Counted from the stretch's first letter, positions 26,352-34,978 are shown. The stretch is 64,000 nucleotides of DNA from Sorangium cellulosum So ce56 (GCF_000067165.1 NC_010162.1:2790001-2854000), one strand, 5' to 3'. Made by a program: numbers and translations. The notes: a model not told the origin generated them from the sequence alone.

Positions 26352-27569
26352 ATGGACACGACAAGGTATCTCGTGCGGCCACGGCCGCGAGGGCGGCGGC
26401 ACCTCCCCCGGCTCTGCGCGGTGGCCCTCGCGGCGGCGGCGCTCGCCGGAGGCGCGCGACAGGCCGGCGCGACGGTGACCATCAGCAGCCAGGTGGTGCG
26501 CACCAAGGTCACTCGCCCGGACGCGCAGAACCCCCTCTGGATCAGCCATGAGGACTGCGTCACCGGCAACGATCTGCAGCTCACGCTCACGCTGACCAAC
26601 CCGACGGGCAGCGATAGCCTCGAGGCGTGGGTCACCCAGTCGACGGATTGCACCCAGGCCGTGAACCGCCAGGCCGACGGTTACTGCAAGCGGCTGGATC
26701 TGCCGCTCGGCCTGGCTGACACGGTGCCCGTCACGCTGCCGGCAAAGGAGCTCGCGAAGGCGCTCCTCGACGCCGACGAGTGCGAGGTCACGTCGCGGAC
26801 GAGCACCGAGGCGGTCAAGATGACCGTTTACTTCCTGCGGCTGTCCACCACGGATCAGAGCAATCCGGATTTCGCGACATGGGAGCAGACCAAGGTGGAC
26901 CTCCTGGGCCCGAAGCCGCCGACGAACGTGCAAGCGCACTCCGGCGATGGGCGTATCCTCGTCGATTACACGCAGAACGAGGCCGATGAAGTGCTCGGCT
27001 ACTATCTCTACTGCGACAATGGCGGGCAGTCCTCGCCTGACTCGAGCGGGGCAGGGGCAGCCGGCGGAGACGACGGCGCGGCGGGAGCCGGCGGCGGGGC
27101 AGCCGGCGGAGGCGGCGGCGCGGCGGGAGCCGGCGGCGGAACGACGAGCGGCGGCAGCTCCGGCTGCCAGTCGTCGCTCCTGGTGCCGGGGGAGATCCCG
27201 GACTCCGCGCAGCAGTGCGGCAGCGTGGGGAGGGCCAGCCGTGGCGAGGCCACGGAGAACATCGTCAACGGCAGGTCGTATGTCGTCGGCGTCGCGGCCT
27301 ATGACCAGGTGGGCAATGCCGGGCCGCTGTCGGCGATCTCCTGTGCGATCGCGACCGACGTCGACGGGTTCTTCGAGCAGTACCGGGACGCCGGCGGGCA
27401 AGCCGGTGGGGGCTTTTGCAGCATCGAAGGGCCGGTAGGGGCGGGGCGGTGGGCCGCTGCGCCGCTCGCCGCCGTCGCGGCCGGCGCGGCGCTCGGGTTG
27501 TTGCGCAGGAGCCGTCGTCGACGCCACGCGCGCGCGCACGCGCGTTCCTTCACGCAGGAGAGCGAATGA
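26352..27569 (+). CDS. Exported FnIII-like protein with C-terminal membrane anchor (MXAN_2561-like)
   Basis: Product of 405 aa. A signal peptide (residues about 20-38) precedes a beta-sandwich domain with paired Cys, then a fibronectin-III-like domain (GPKPPTNVQAHSGDGRILVDY, SYVVGVAAYDQVGNAGPLS). A Gly/Ala low-complexity insert made of a tandem 42-bp repeat interrupts it. The C-terminus has a hydrophobic helix and Arg cluster (GLLRRSRRRR), the layout of MYXO-CTERM surface anchors, with a single Cys (GFCSIE) before it. It overlaps the downstream outer-membrane gene by ATGA, just as the MXAN_2561/MXAN_2562 families co-occur. The family assignment is from memory of that pairing. Confidence 0.65.
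   Translation: MDTTRYLVRPRPRGRRHLPRLCAVALAAAALAGGARQAGATVTISSQVVRTKVTRPDAQNPLWISHEDCVTGNDLQLTLTLTNPTGSDSLEAWVTQSTDCTQAVNRQADGYCKRLDLPLGLADTVPVTLPAKELAKALLDADECEVTSRTSTEAVKMTVYFLRLSTTDQSNPDFATWEQTKVDLLGPKPPTNVQAHSGDGRILVDYTQNEADEVLGYYLYCDNGGQSSPDSSGAGAAGGDDGAAGAGGGAAGGGGGAAGAGGGTTSGGSSGCQSSLLVPGEIPDSAQQCGSVGRASRGEATENIVNGRSYVVGVAAYDQVGNAGPLSAISCAIATDVDGFFEQYRDAGGQAGGGFCSIEGPVGAGRWAAAPLAAVAAGAALGLLRRSRRRRHARAHARSFTQESE
27054..27137 (+). repeat. Two tandem 42-bp units inside the FnIII-like gene
   Basis: Copies 27054-27095 and 27096-27137 encode GAAGGDDGAAGAGG and GAAGGGGGAAGAGG. They lie in frame, so length variation would only stretch the Gly/Ala loop between two cysteines. Confidence 0.85.
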
Positions 27570-28360
27570 GCTGTCATCTCCGTCATCAGCTGGTCGCCGG
27601 CCTCGCCGGCGGCGCGGCGCTCCTCGCCGCCTCCGTGGCCGGCGCGCAAACGAGCTACGGGACGGGCGACTGGCGGCAGCACGATCGCTCGAGGATCCAG
27701 CGAGAGGAGCGCTATGCGTCTCCTCAGAGCTTCGCGTTCGAGCTCCGCTTCGCCCCGTACTCTCCCCAGGTCGACGAGGAGTTCTCCGGCGCGGGCCCCT
27801 ACGGGAAGACCTTCGGCGACGGCCAGAATTTCTATTTCGGGGTCGAGGTCGACTGGCTGCCGCTCCGGATCCCGTACGTCGGCGCGATCGGCCCAGGGCT
27901 CGGCTGGGGGTACACGTCGGCGTCGGCGAAGGCCTTCGTGGCGGGCAGCGACGACAGGGCCGAGGCAGAGGAGACCTCGCTCTCCATCATGCCGATGCAC
28001 CTGTCCGCCGTCCTCCGCGCCGACGAGCTGATGCGCAAGACGGGCGTCCCGATCGTGCCTTACGCGAAGGTGGGCCTGGGGATGGGGTTATGGACCACGA
28101 CGTCGGGCCCTGGCACGCCGAAGCCCGATGGCGTCCGGGGCGAGGGCGTCACGTGGGGCACGCACCTCGCGTTCGGCGGGATGCTCGCGCTCAACTGGCT
28201 GGACCGCCGCTCGGCCTCCCAGCTCGATGAGACGACGGGCATCAACCACACGTACCTGTTCGGCGAGTGGATGTTCGCGAACCTCGACGGGCTGGGCTCG
28301 CGCCCGCAGATGCACGTCGGCACCTCGACGTGGGTCCTGGGGCTGGCCTTCGACATGTGA
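27566..28360 (+). CDS. Outer-membrane beta-barrel protein (MXAN_2562-like)
   Basis: Product of 264 aa; its ATG overlaps the stop of the FnIII-like gene. A signal peptide (AALLAASVAGAQ) leads into alternating amphipathic strands: FAFELRFAPYSPQVDEEF, NFYFGVEVDWLPLRIPYVG and a C-terminal strand ending LGLAFDM. GIGPGLGWGYTSASAKAF-type strands and the final aromatic/hydrophobic residue fit an outer-membrane barrel. The order and coupling match the MXAN_2562 family of myxobacteria, so the two proteins probably work together at the cell surface. Function is unknown. Confidence 0.7.
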   Translation: MSCHLRHQLVAGLAGGAALLAASVAGAQTSYGTGDWRQHDRSRIQREERYASPQSFAFELRFAPYSPQVDEEFSGAGPYGKTFGDGQNFYFGVEVDWLPLRIPYVGAIGPGLGWGYTSASAKAFVAGSDDRAEAEETSLSIMPMHLSAVLRADELMRKTGVPIVPYAKVGLGMGLWTTTSGPGTPKPDGVRGEGVTWGTHLAFGGMLALNWLDRRSASQLDETTGINHTYLFGEWMFANLDGLGSRPQMHVGTSTWVLGLAFDM

Positions 28361-28402
28361 GGCGCGGCGCCGCGCGCCCGTCGCGCGGCGCCGGCACGCG
28401 CT

Positions 28403-28993
28403 TCACGGCGCGCTGCCTTCGAGCGGCGCGCCGCCGTCGTCTTCCTCGATCACCGTCGTTCCCTTCGGCCGGGCGGTCGTCGCGCGGCGCGGGGGGCTGT
28501 CGCTCGCGAAGGCCTCGACGGTCTCCTTGGTCGGGGCTCCGAAGATGGGCACGACGAGCTCGCGCGCGGCGCCCTCGCGCTCGTACGTGATCTTGAGCTC
28601 GCTGGCGCTGGCCAGGGCGCGATAGGCCGCGAACAGGTCGTCCGGGCGCTCCAGGGGCGTGCCGTTGACCTGGGTGACGATGTCGCCGGTCTTGAGCTCG
28701 ATGCTGCTCCAGTCCGCGGGCAGCGCGAGGATCTTCCAGCCGATGAACGCGCCCGCCCGGACGACCTCCTCGACGGGCACGCGCCGCAGGATCCAGGGCG
28801 GCCCCTGCAGCAGCACCCGGTCGACGTCGGCGCGGGCGAGCTGCCCGGCGGGCACCGTCTGCTTGGGCGGCGCCGCGCTCTGCGCGCGCGGCGCCGGAGC
28901 CGCCGCCGGGGCGGCCGTCTGCGGCCCGCCGCACCCTGCGACGACGGACAGGGAGAGACATGCGCCGAGCAGGAGTCTTACGGGCGTCGACAT
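28403..28993 (-). CDS. PDZ-domain lipoprotein
   Basis: Product of 196 aa from ATG 28993, the start that puts the lipobox VAGC at a normal distance. An Ala/Pro linker follows, then a PDZ-like domain (about residues 80-160) with ELKTGDIVTQVNGTPLERPD, the carboxylate-loop and helix pattern of GspC- and HtrA-type PDZ domains. The stretch LARADVDRVLLQGPPWILRRV resembles the region before the PDZ of type II secretion GspC. There is no protease domain. It is probably a membrane-anchored adaptor in the periplasm. Its partner is unknown. Confidence 0.7.
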   Translation of the reverse strand: MSTPVRLLLGACLSLSVVAGCGGPQTAAPAAAPAPRAQSAAPPKQTVPAGQLARADVDRVLLQGPPWILRRVPVEEVVRAGAFIGWKILALPADWSSIELKTGDIVTQVNGTPLERPDDLFAAYRALASASELKITYEREGAARELVVPIFGAPTKETVEAFASDSPPRRATTARPKGTTVIEEDDGGAPLEGSAP

Positions 28994-29152
28994 CGGCGGG
29001 ACTATGCGCAGCGGACCCGAGGAGGCCAAGTTCGATGCGCGGCGGGTGCGACGACGGAAGCGATGGCGACGCGAGCGGCGATCCAGCTGAGCCGCAGGGC
29101 CGGGGCCACCGAGGCCGCCCGGCTCGCGAGGGGCGAGGATCGTTGGAGAGGG

Positions 29153-29226
29153 TCGGGGAGGCGGGATTTGAACCCGCGACAACGAGCACCCAAAGCTCGT
29201 GCACTACCGGACTGTGCGACTCCCCG
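29153..29226 (-). tRNA. tRNA-Pro (anticodon UGG)
   Basis: Read on the minus strand the 74-nt molecule folds fully: acceptor CGGGGAG/CTCCCCG, D stem GCAC/GTGC, anticodon stem CGAGC/GCTCG with loop TTTGGGT (anticodon TGG), and T arm GCGGG-TTCAAAT-CCCGC. The discriminator is A and CCA is not encoded. The 5' C with G72-type pairing is normal for proline tRNAs. Confidence 0.95.
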
Positions 29227-29423
29227 GGCAGAGCGCGTCCGCGAGCGGGACCATAGACGAGGCGCCCTGCCGGGGCAAGACAGGTCGCACCGATGGCCGA
29301 GCGCGTCGAGCGCCCGGCGCCGGCCGATCGAACGCCTGGCGTCGGCGAGGCGTCGGCCGCGCGGCGTCCGCGTGGCTTTTCAGGTGCGTCGCCGCGTGAA
29401 AGGCGCTGAAATGAGGGCGCAGT

Positions 29424-29831
29424 ATGGGCGGGACGGTCGCGGCTCTGTCGGTCCATCACCTGGCCGTGGTCGTGCGCGACCTGGTGCGGGCCGAGGCGTT
29501 CTACGCGGGCGTCCTCGGATTGCCGGTGGTGCGGCGCTGGACGGACGAGGCCGGAGCGCCTCGGTCGGTGTGGCTCGAGCTCGGGGGCGGCGCCTTTCTG
29601 GCCGTGGAGCGGGCGGGCGCCGCCGGGCCGATGCGCGCGGACGAGGCGCCAGGCTGGCACTGTGTCGCCCTGGGGATCGCGCCGTCGGAGCGGGAGGCGT
29701 GGCGCCGCCGGCTGGCCGCGGGCGGCGTGGGCGTCGAGCGGGAGAGCGCCTACACGATGTACGCGCGCGATCCCGACGGGAACCTGGTGGCGCTCAGCCA
29801 CTACCCGCACCCGCAGGCGGGGCCGGGCTGA
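29424..29831 (+). CDS. VOC-family (glyoxalase/bleomycin-resistance-like) protein
   Basis: Product of 135 aa made of the two beta-alpha-beta-beta-beta modules of the vicinal oxygen chelate superfamily. It opens LSVHHLAVVVRDLVRAEAFY with the first metal His, continues LGLPVVRRW, and closes YARDPDGNLVALSHY with the canonical RDPDGN and a late ligand. WHCVAL in the middle supplies a further His. VOC proteins chelate a divalent metal and act as lyases, isomerases, dioxygenases or drug-binding proteins; which one cannot be decided. The gene stands alone behind the tRNA-Pro region. Confidence 0.85.
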   Translation: MGGTVAALSVHHLAVVVRDLVRAEAFYAGVLGLPVVRRWTDEAGAPRSVWLELGGGAFLAVERAGAAGPMRADEAPGWHCVALGIAPSEREAWRRRLAAGGVGVERESAYTMYARDPDGNLVALSHYPHPQAGPG

Positions 29832-29967
29832 TGATGGCGCGGACCGTGTGCAGTGCGCGTGGAGCGCCGTGGTGAGATGATGGAAGGTCGGGCGGCGCGC
29901 CAGGGACCTGGAAGCTGCTCGAGGGCCTGCGCGTCGAAGGGGAACGAACGAGCCGGAGGGTTTCGAG

Positions 29968-30996
29968 ATGCCGCGTTCAACGTCCGATTCCATGTCGCCT
30001 GATGCGCCCGTGCCGCTCGTGTTTCCCTGCGGGGCGATCGGGCTCGTGGGCGGCTGGATCACGGCCGACGTTCTCGAGATGGACGAGCTCGTGCCCCGCT
30101 TCCTGCTCGCGGGTGTGACCCCGATCGTCGCGGCGCTGCTGGGCCACTACCTGACGTCGCGGATCGGAGGCGTCTGGGGCGATGGATCGATGGCGTTCGG
30201 CGCGGGCGACGCGCCGGCGGACGGCCTGCCGTGGGTCGACGCGCCGGGGAAGTGGACCCGGCGGGGGCCGTTCGTGGCGGGCGTGCTGGCGCTGTGGGCC
30301 ATCGTGGTGGCCGGCGTCGTGAACGGGATGACCATCGGGCTCGTGGCGGGGCCGGCAGGGATGATCGTCGGCGCGGCGTTCGGCGCGGTGTTCGCGCTGC
30401 CGTTCGTTCCGGCGCTCGCGGTGGTGCTGATCGCGGCGAACCGCGTCGGGCGGGCGCGCGCCGGCTCGATCGTGGCGCTCTCGGATCGGCGGGCGGTGTG
30501 GGCGGCGACCGCGGCGGTGATCGCGGTGGCGCTGCAGCTGGGGTCGGGGCTGCCGGAGGCGGCGGCGCCCGACCTGGGGCGCCTCGTGGCGGCGATGGGG
30601 TTCGCCGTGGTGGCGGGGCTGTGCGCGCTGGACGCGCTGGAGATCGCGAGGGTGCTGAAGCTGCCGCGGGAGCGGAGCGGGGCGGGGGACGAGGTCGCGG
30701 AGCGGATCGCAGCGGAGATCGAGGCGGGGGCGGCGGCAGCGGAAGACGACGGCGGAGCGGCGAGCGCTGCGTGGGCCGGGGGGAAGGGGACGGGGGAGAG
30801 GATCGACCTCGGCCTCGGGGACGAGGTGCACGTCGAGGTGGTGAGGCCGACCCACGCCTACCGGGGGGCGCAGCAGATCGCCCGGGTGGTGCGGGGGAAC
30901 CGCGAGCGCGCCGTGGCGGCGCTGCGGGCAGGGCTGATGCGGGGCGCGGGCGCGCTGGTGGTGGGGGCGGCGCTCTGGGGCGAGGTGTGGAAGTGA
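29968..30996 (+). CDS. Hypothetical multi-pass membrane protein
   Basis: Product of 342 aa. About six hydrophobic segments lie between residues 15 and 225 (for example GAIGLVGGWITADVL, GVLALWAIVVAGVVNGM and AAVIAVALQLG). A soluble Ala/Glu-rich C-terminal part follows, with a positively charged amphipathic region (RGNRERAVAALRAGL) and a final hydrophobic patch. No family is recognised. ATG 29968 is preceded by GGAGGGTTTCGAG, giving a plausible ribosome site. It is the last ordinary gene before tRNA-Arg and the disturbed region. Confidence 0.55.
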   Translation: MPRSTSDSMSPDAPVPLVFPCGAIGLVGGWITADVLEMDELVPRFLLAGVTPIVAALLGHYLTSRIGGVWGDGSMAFGAGDAPADGLPWVDAPGKWTRRGPFVAGVLALWAIVVAGVVNGMTIGLVAGPAGMIVGAAFGAVFALPFVPALAVVLIAANRVGRARAGSIVALSDRRAVWAATAAVIAVALQLGSGLPEAAAPDLGRLVAAMGFAVVAGLCALDALEIARVLKLPRERSGAGDEVAERIAAEIEAGAAAAEDDGGAASAAWAGGKGTGERIDLGLGDEVHVEVVRPTHAYRGAQQIARVVRGNRERAVAALRAGLMRGAGALVVGAALWGEVWK

Positions 30997-31173
30997 TCGA
31001 GGCGCGCGGAGGGCGGCGCCCGGCGGAAGAGCGCGGGCTGGCGGCCGGCGGAGGAGCGCGGGCCGGTGAGGCGCGGCGGAAGAGCGGGCTGGACGAGGGC
31101 GTGGCTGGGGATCTGGCTTGATGCGTGAGGCGAGGTGTGCCAGGTTCCGGCGCCCGTAGCGGCTGTCGCCCCT

Positions 31174-31246
31174 GCCCCCGTAGCTCAGTGGATAGAGCAG
31201 CGGTTTCCTAAACCGAAGGTCGCAAGTTCAATTCTTGCCGGGGGTG
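31174..31246 (+). tRNA. tRNA-Arg (anticodon CCU)
   Basis: A 73-nt cloverleaf: acceptor GCCCCCG/CGGGGGT (terminal G-U), D arm GCTC/GAGC, anticodon stem GCGGT/ACCGA with loop TTCCTAA (anticodon CCT), and T arm GCAAG-TTCAATT-CTTGC. The 27-43 G-A mismatch and terminal wobble are unusual. The decoded codon AGG is rare in such GC-rich genomes. It marks the start of the disturbed, mobile-element-rich region. Confidence 0.9.
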
Positions 31247-31250
31247 CTCG

Positions 31251-31267
31251 AAATCCTGAGGGATTTT
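31251..31267 (+). terminator. Short intrinsic terminator after tRNA-Arg
   Basis: AAATCC (31251-31256) pairs with GGATTT (31261-31266) around a TGAG loop, with one further T behind the stem. It lies 5 bases after the mature tRNA end. From there to 31560 (about 290 bp) I see no gene. Confidence 0.55.
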
Positions 31268-31560
31268 GGCTCCGCATCAGATGGCCGAGCAGGCCGCGGG
31301 CAGGAGGCTCCGCGGCGTCGCTCGCTGGGCGCGTGTCGGGGACCGCAGCGTGGCAGGGCCGACTCGACCAGGTGGCGGTCAGCGAGCGGCAGCAGGAAGC
31401 TTCGTCATCCGCTGGACGGACTGCGAACGAATGCGGCTGCCCGCCGCGAGCGATGATGCGCGCGGGGGCCGACGACCTGTGCCTGCGCACCTGGTGGGAC
31501 CAGTGGCGCAGCTCGGGGAGGGGGCCGGACACGCCGGGGGAGGCGCCGTCGTGGTGCTGA

Positions 31561-32259
31561 AAAATTTCTAGTTGGGAAGCTCTCGAGAGGCTCCGGGGAG
31601 AGTTTCAACTCTGGGCGGCGGCTCTCGAGAGGCTCCATATCGCCACGCTGGAGCTCCTACGTCGCGCCGAGGAAGCCGGCTACACCGGCAAAAAGACCGC
31701 GTTCTACGCCCTTGTCGCTGCTGCCCGCCCCAAGCACGCCCCGCCCATCGTTCGCTTCGAAGGCCTGCCGGGCGAGTTCTCGTAGCACGACTTCGGGGAA
31801 GTCGTGGTCACGTTTGTCGATGGCCGCAAGAAGCGCGTCCGCTCCTTCGCTTCGCGCCTGAAGCACTCGCGCTTCGCCGCCGTCGATCTCGTCGACAACC
31901 AGGGCATCGAGACCCTCGTCCGCAGCCTCGCGCGCCACTTCGTCGCCTTCGGCGGCTTACCGCTCATAGCCGTGTTCGATCGATCCAAGACCATTGTTAA
32001 GAAGAGCGGCAAAGGCCGCGCGCTTGAGCTCTTCAATGCCACGTTCGCACAGGCGATCGTCGACCTCGGTGTCGGCGTCGAGATGTGCGCACCCAGGCGC
32101 GGTAACCAGAAGGGCACCGTCGAGCGGCTCGTGGGCTGGGTGAAGAGCTCCTTCTTCAAGCCGCGCAAGTTCCAGGACGAGGCCGACCTCGAGGCCCAGC
32201 TCGCCGCGTGGCTCGTCGAGCCCGAGCATCGCGCCTCGACGATCGCCCCCCGGGTATAG
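31561..32259 (+). pseudogene. istA: IS21-family transposase IstA, truncated, with amber stop
   Basis: One frame reads WEALERLRGEFQLWAAALER, then AGYTGKKTAFYALVAAARP and IVRFEGLPGEFS, as in IS21 IstA. TAG (31783-31785) interrupts exactly where the family has Gln before HDFGEV. Sense resumes with the DDE-domain text FVDGRKKRVRSF, LIAVFDRSKTIV and RGNQKGTVERLVGWVKSSFF up to about 32215. The N-terminal HTH part and the C-terminus are missing. A 16-bp direct repeat, GCTCTCGAGAGGCTCC, occurs at 31579 and 31621 inside the frame. It is inactive. The matching istB tail is 3.7 kb downstream. Confidence 0.85.
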
Positions 32260-32466
32260 CGTCTCGCGACGCGCCTCCCGGGCCAGACCAACGCCCGGAC
32301 GGACACGTGTGCCCACGGCACGCCGATGCGCCCCGTAGCGCGCTCGGCGCCGCCCGGACCACGCTCTTTCGACCCAGGACCGAGCCATCACGACGCTCGC
32401 GGTCCCATCCGTTCGGTTTGCTGCGCTACACGTCTTCGCGCTGCGATCCGGCTTCTTTTACCTACG

Positions 32467-32735
32467 GTGCGCCAAGCACAGCTTCGATCAGGAGGATGCC
32501 ATGTGAAGTCCACACCAACTGAAACCTGATGCAGCGACCCAGCGGGTTGAATTCCTGCCCGACCAAGGTAGGGCCGCCAGTCGGAAGCGAGTCTTGCGTG
32601 GTGACCGAGGGCAACCCGGACCACGAAGCGTAGACAGCGAGCACGCGGGCTGCGGAATCGGGCTCCGAAAGAAAGAAGTCGTGGAAGCCGACGGGACCGT
32701 AAGCCCGGACGGCTGAGCAGCGCCAGGAAGATGGG
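32467..32735 (+). mobile_element. Probable 5' fragment of a group II intron
   Basis: The segment opens with GTGCGCC, the usual 5' end of bacterial group II introns. It continues with text typical of domain I: ACTGAAACCTGATGCAGCGA, GTCGGAAGCGAG, GTGGTGACCGAGGGCAACCC, GACAGCGAGCAC and GAAGCCGACGGGACCGTAAG. No reverse transcriptase frame and no domain V/VI follow; it ends abruptly against the nucleotidyltransferase remnant, so it is a dead 5' half. The assignment rests on remembered sequence patterns. The piece 32260-32466 before it shows nothing I can support. Confidence 0.5.
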
Positions 32736-32751
32736 GGCCCCGGGAAGGCGA

Positions 32752-33560
32752 CGACCCGGGGCTACCCGACCGCCTGGACATGGCGGCGCGCGTGGCGGCT
32801 CGACGCGATCCCGGGTGTGGTGGCGGTCGTGCTGGGCGGATCGCGCGCTCGCGGCGCGGGCCACCCGGACTCGGACGTCGATCTGGGCATCTATTACGAG
32901 CCTGAGAGCCCGCCCGATCTCGCGGCGCTGCGCGCGCTCGCGCGGGAACTCTGCGCGGGCGGCGCCGAGGGCGATGTGGCGCCGCTCGCGCGGGAACTCC
33001 ACGCGAGCGCCGCCGAGGACGTCGTCACGCCGCCCGGCGCCTGGGGGCCCTGGATCAACGGCGGCGCGTGGCTGGAGATCGAGGGGCACCGGGTCGACTG
33101 GCTCTACCGGGATCTCGCGCGCGTATGGCGCGTGATCGAGGAGTGCCGGGCGGGGCAGGTGACGTGCGACTACCAGCCCGGGCACCCGCACGGCTTCCTC
33201 AGCGCCAACTACCTGGCCGATGTCCACGACTGCCGGCCGCTCTTCGATCCGGAGGGCGCGTTCGCTCCGCTGAAGGCGCTCGTGACGCCCTATCCGCCGG
33301 CCCTGCGGAGGGTGCTCCTCGACAGGTTTCTGTGAGAGTCCGGCTTCGCCATCGACACCACGAAGAAGGCCGGGAGGCGCGGCGATGTGTTTTACGTGAG
33401 CGGCTGCCTGTTCCGCGCTGCGGCGTGCCTGGTGCAGGCGCTGTTCGCGCTGAACGAGCGCTACCTCTCGAACGAGAAGGGAGCGCTGCCGAGGACGCGG
33501 GCGCTCCCGCGGTGTCCTCAGGGCTTCGCCGACTCGTGGAGCCCGGCCCTCGTGCGTGCG
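32752..33560 (+). pseudogene. Nucleotidyltransferase-domain protein, broken at least three ways
   Basis: The core GVVAVVLGGSRARGAGHPDS followed by DVDLG is the GS-x-DxD active site of the pol-beta-type nucleotidyltransferase superfamily. Upstream, natural sense (DRLDMAARVAAR) is one frame off and joins only through a frameshift near 32797. At 33333-33335 an in-frame TGA falls between LLDRFL and ESGFAIDTTKKAG, where Trp would fit; sense then resumes through FRAAACLVQALFALNERYLS. The 3' end fades near 33560. The 5' end abuts the intron fragment. The gene is presumed non-functional. Confidence 0.75.
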
Positions 33561-33673
33561 CCGGAGGTCCCACCCCACGCGATCCCGAGGACGAGGGAAA
33601 GCCAGCCGAGTCGCATCGCGCAGGTGCGAACCGTGCGAAACGAGAGTAATCTCCGGGGGAGGAGCGCTCCATC

Positions 33674-34978
33674 ATGTTCGTGCGCGAGCGGAAGCCGATC
33701 CCCAGGACGACCGAGCACGAACTGCCGAAGCATGCGCAGCGGCTCGTCCAGCGGAGGGTGAAGTCGGGCCATAGTCAGGAGCTGGACGAGGCCCCCTCCG
33801 TGGTCACCGACACGTTGCGCGCGAGCGGCGAGCCGCTGGACGCCGCGGTGCGGGCGTACTTCGAGCCACGCTTCGGTCACGACTTCGGTCAGATTCGTGT
33901 CCACACCGACGCGAGGGCGGCCAAATCGGCAGCGGCGCTCCAGGCCGTGGCCTATACGTTCGACCGACACATCGTCTTCGGAGCGGGGCAGTACAGCCCC
34001 TCCACACGCGAGGGCCGGATGCTTGTCGCGCACGAGCTGGCTCACGCGGTGCAGCAATCGCAAGCCTCCCCGGCAGCTGCCTCACCCACGCCGCACCGGC
34101 TGGTGGTCGGCCCTGCCGGCGGCGTGCACGAGCAGGAGGCCGACGCGACCGCCGCGCGCGTGATCGACGGAGGAGGCGCGCACGCGACGCCGTCCGCGGT
34201 CTCCGCTGCGCCGGTCGTGCAGCGCAAGTACATCAACAATGTCTTGTATGCGGTCACCGCGTTCAGCAAGTTCATCGAGAATGCAAAAAAGTATGGTTTG
34301 CCGACGAAGATCCTCGAACGGATCAAGTTCCCCGAGCGGACCATCGAGCTCGGCAACGCGGACCAGTACAATCCGGTGCTGAATACGCTGTCGCTCCGCA
34401 AAGACACACTGCAGTCCGTCGAGAACATGGCCCCCACGCTCCCCTTCGGTGAGTCGTCCAGCATCCAGACCATCTACCACGAGTCGACGCACGCGATCCT
34501 CGACCTCTTGGAGAACGATCCGAAGTTCGCCAAGTTCATCAAGGCAGGCGTCGCTCACTACCAAGGGGCGCCGACGACCGCGGGGAAGCCGACGAACGAT
34601 CCGGAACGCGTATTCCAGGAGGCCGCGGCCTCCTATGTGGGCGGTCGCGTCGCGAGCTGGTGGAGTGCGCTGGAGTGCCTCACCGTGGCGACGACCATCC
34701 CCGTGGACAAGCGCGCCAAGTGGGTCGCACGCTGCCGGAAAGAATATGACAGCGCCATGACCGAGCGCATCTTCGGATACTCCTACGAAGGAATCTGGGC
34801 CCAGCTCAGCAACGATCAGACGTCGACCACCCGGGCGATTTCCGAAGAGATGAAGACATTCATGGATCAGGAATTGTTGGAGGGGAAGATCCCGGATTCC
34901 TTCGCCTCGGTCTCTCATTTCGTGTCGCTCGAGCAGGAGATTCTGAAATCGATCACGAGCAGCCCCACGCCGCCGTAG
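33674..34978 (+). CDS. DUF4157 protein with C-terminal zinc-metallopeptidase-like domain (probable eCIS cargo)
   Basis: Product of 434 aa, with a strong ribosome site (GGGGGAGGAG) before ATG 33674. Residues about 50-130 are DUF4157: FEPRFGHDFGQIRVHTDARA, then HELAHAVQQ (H120, E121, H124). DUF4157 is the domain most often linked to extracellular contractile injection systems, where it marks cargo. After VVQRK the composition changes, and residues 210-434 carry a second zincin signature: H269-E-S-T-H273, with QEAAASYVGG placing E316 as a gluzincin-type third ligand 43 residues on. This part is less GC-rich than its surroundings, suggesting acquisition. It lies 1.7 kb upstream of the sheath gene on the same strand. 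Toxicity is inferred; no partner or immunity gene is seen. Confidence 0.8.
   Translation: MFVRERKPIPRTTEHELPKHAQRLVQRRVKSGHSQELDEAPSVVTDTLRASGEPLDAAVRAYFEPRFGHDFGQIRVHTDARAAKSAAALQAVAYTFDRHIVFGAGQYSPSTREGRMLVAHELAHAVQQSQASPAAASPTPHRLVVGPAGGVHEQEADATAARVIDGGGAHATPSAVSAAPVVQRKYINNVLYAVTAFSKFIENAKKYGLPTKILERIKFPERTIELGNADQYNPVLNTLSLRKDTLQSVENMAPTLPFGESSSIQTIYHESTHAILDLLENDPKFAKFIKAGVAHYQGAPTTAGKPTNDPERVFQEAAASYVGGRVASWWSALECLTVATTIPVDKRAKWVARCRKEYDSAMTERIFGYSYEGIWAQLSNDQTSTTRAISEEMKTFMDQELLEGKIPDSFASVSHFVSLEQEILKSITSSPTPP

Noticed and set aside
31222..31246. Attachment-site duplication of the tRNA-Arg 3' end
   Set aside because: I looked for a second copy of the tRNA end up to the right edge and found none, so island borders are not demonstrated.
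31185..31532. Minus-strand frame running through tRNA-Arg
   Set aside because: It covers a structured tRNA; a common annotation artefact.
33333..33335. Selenocysteine codon
   Set aside because: The gene carries other lesions and no selenoprotein homology or SECIS-like hairpin is evident.
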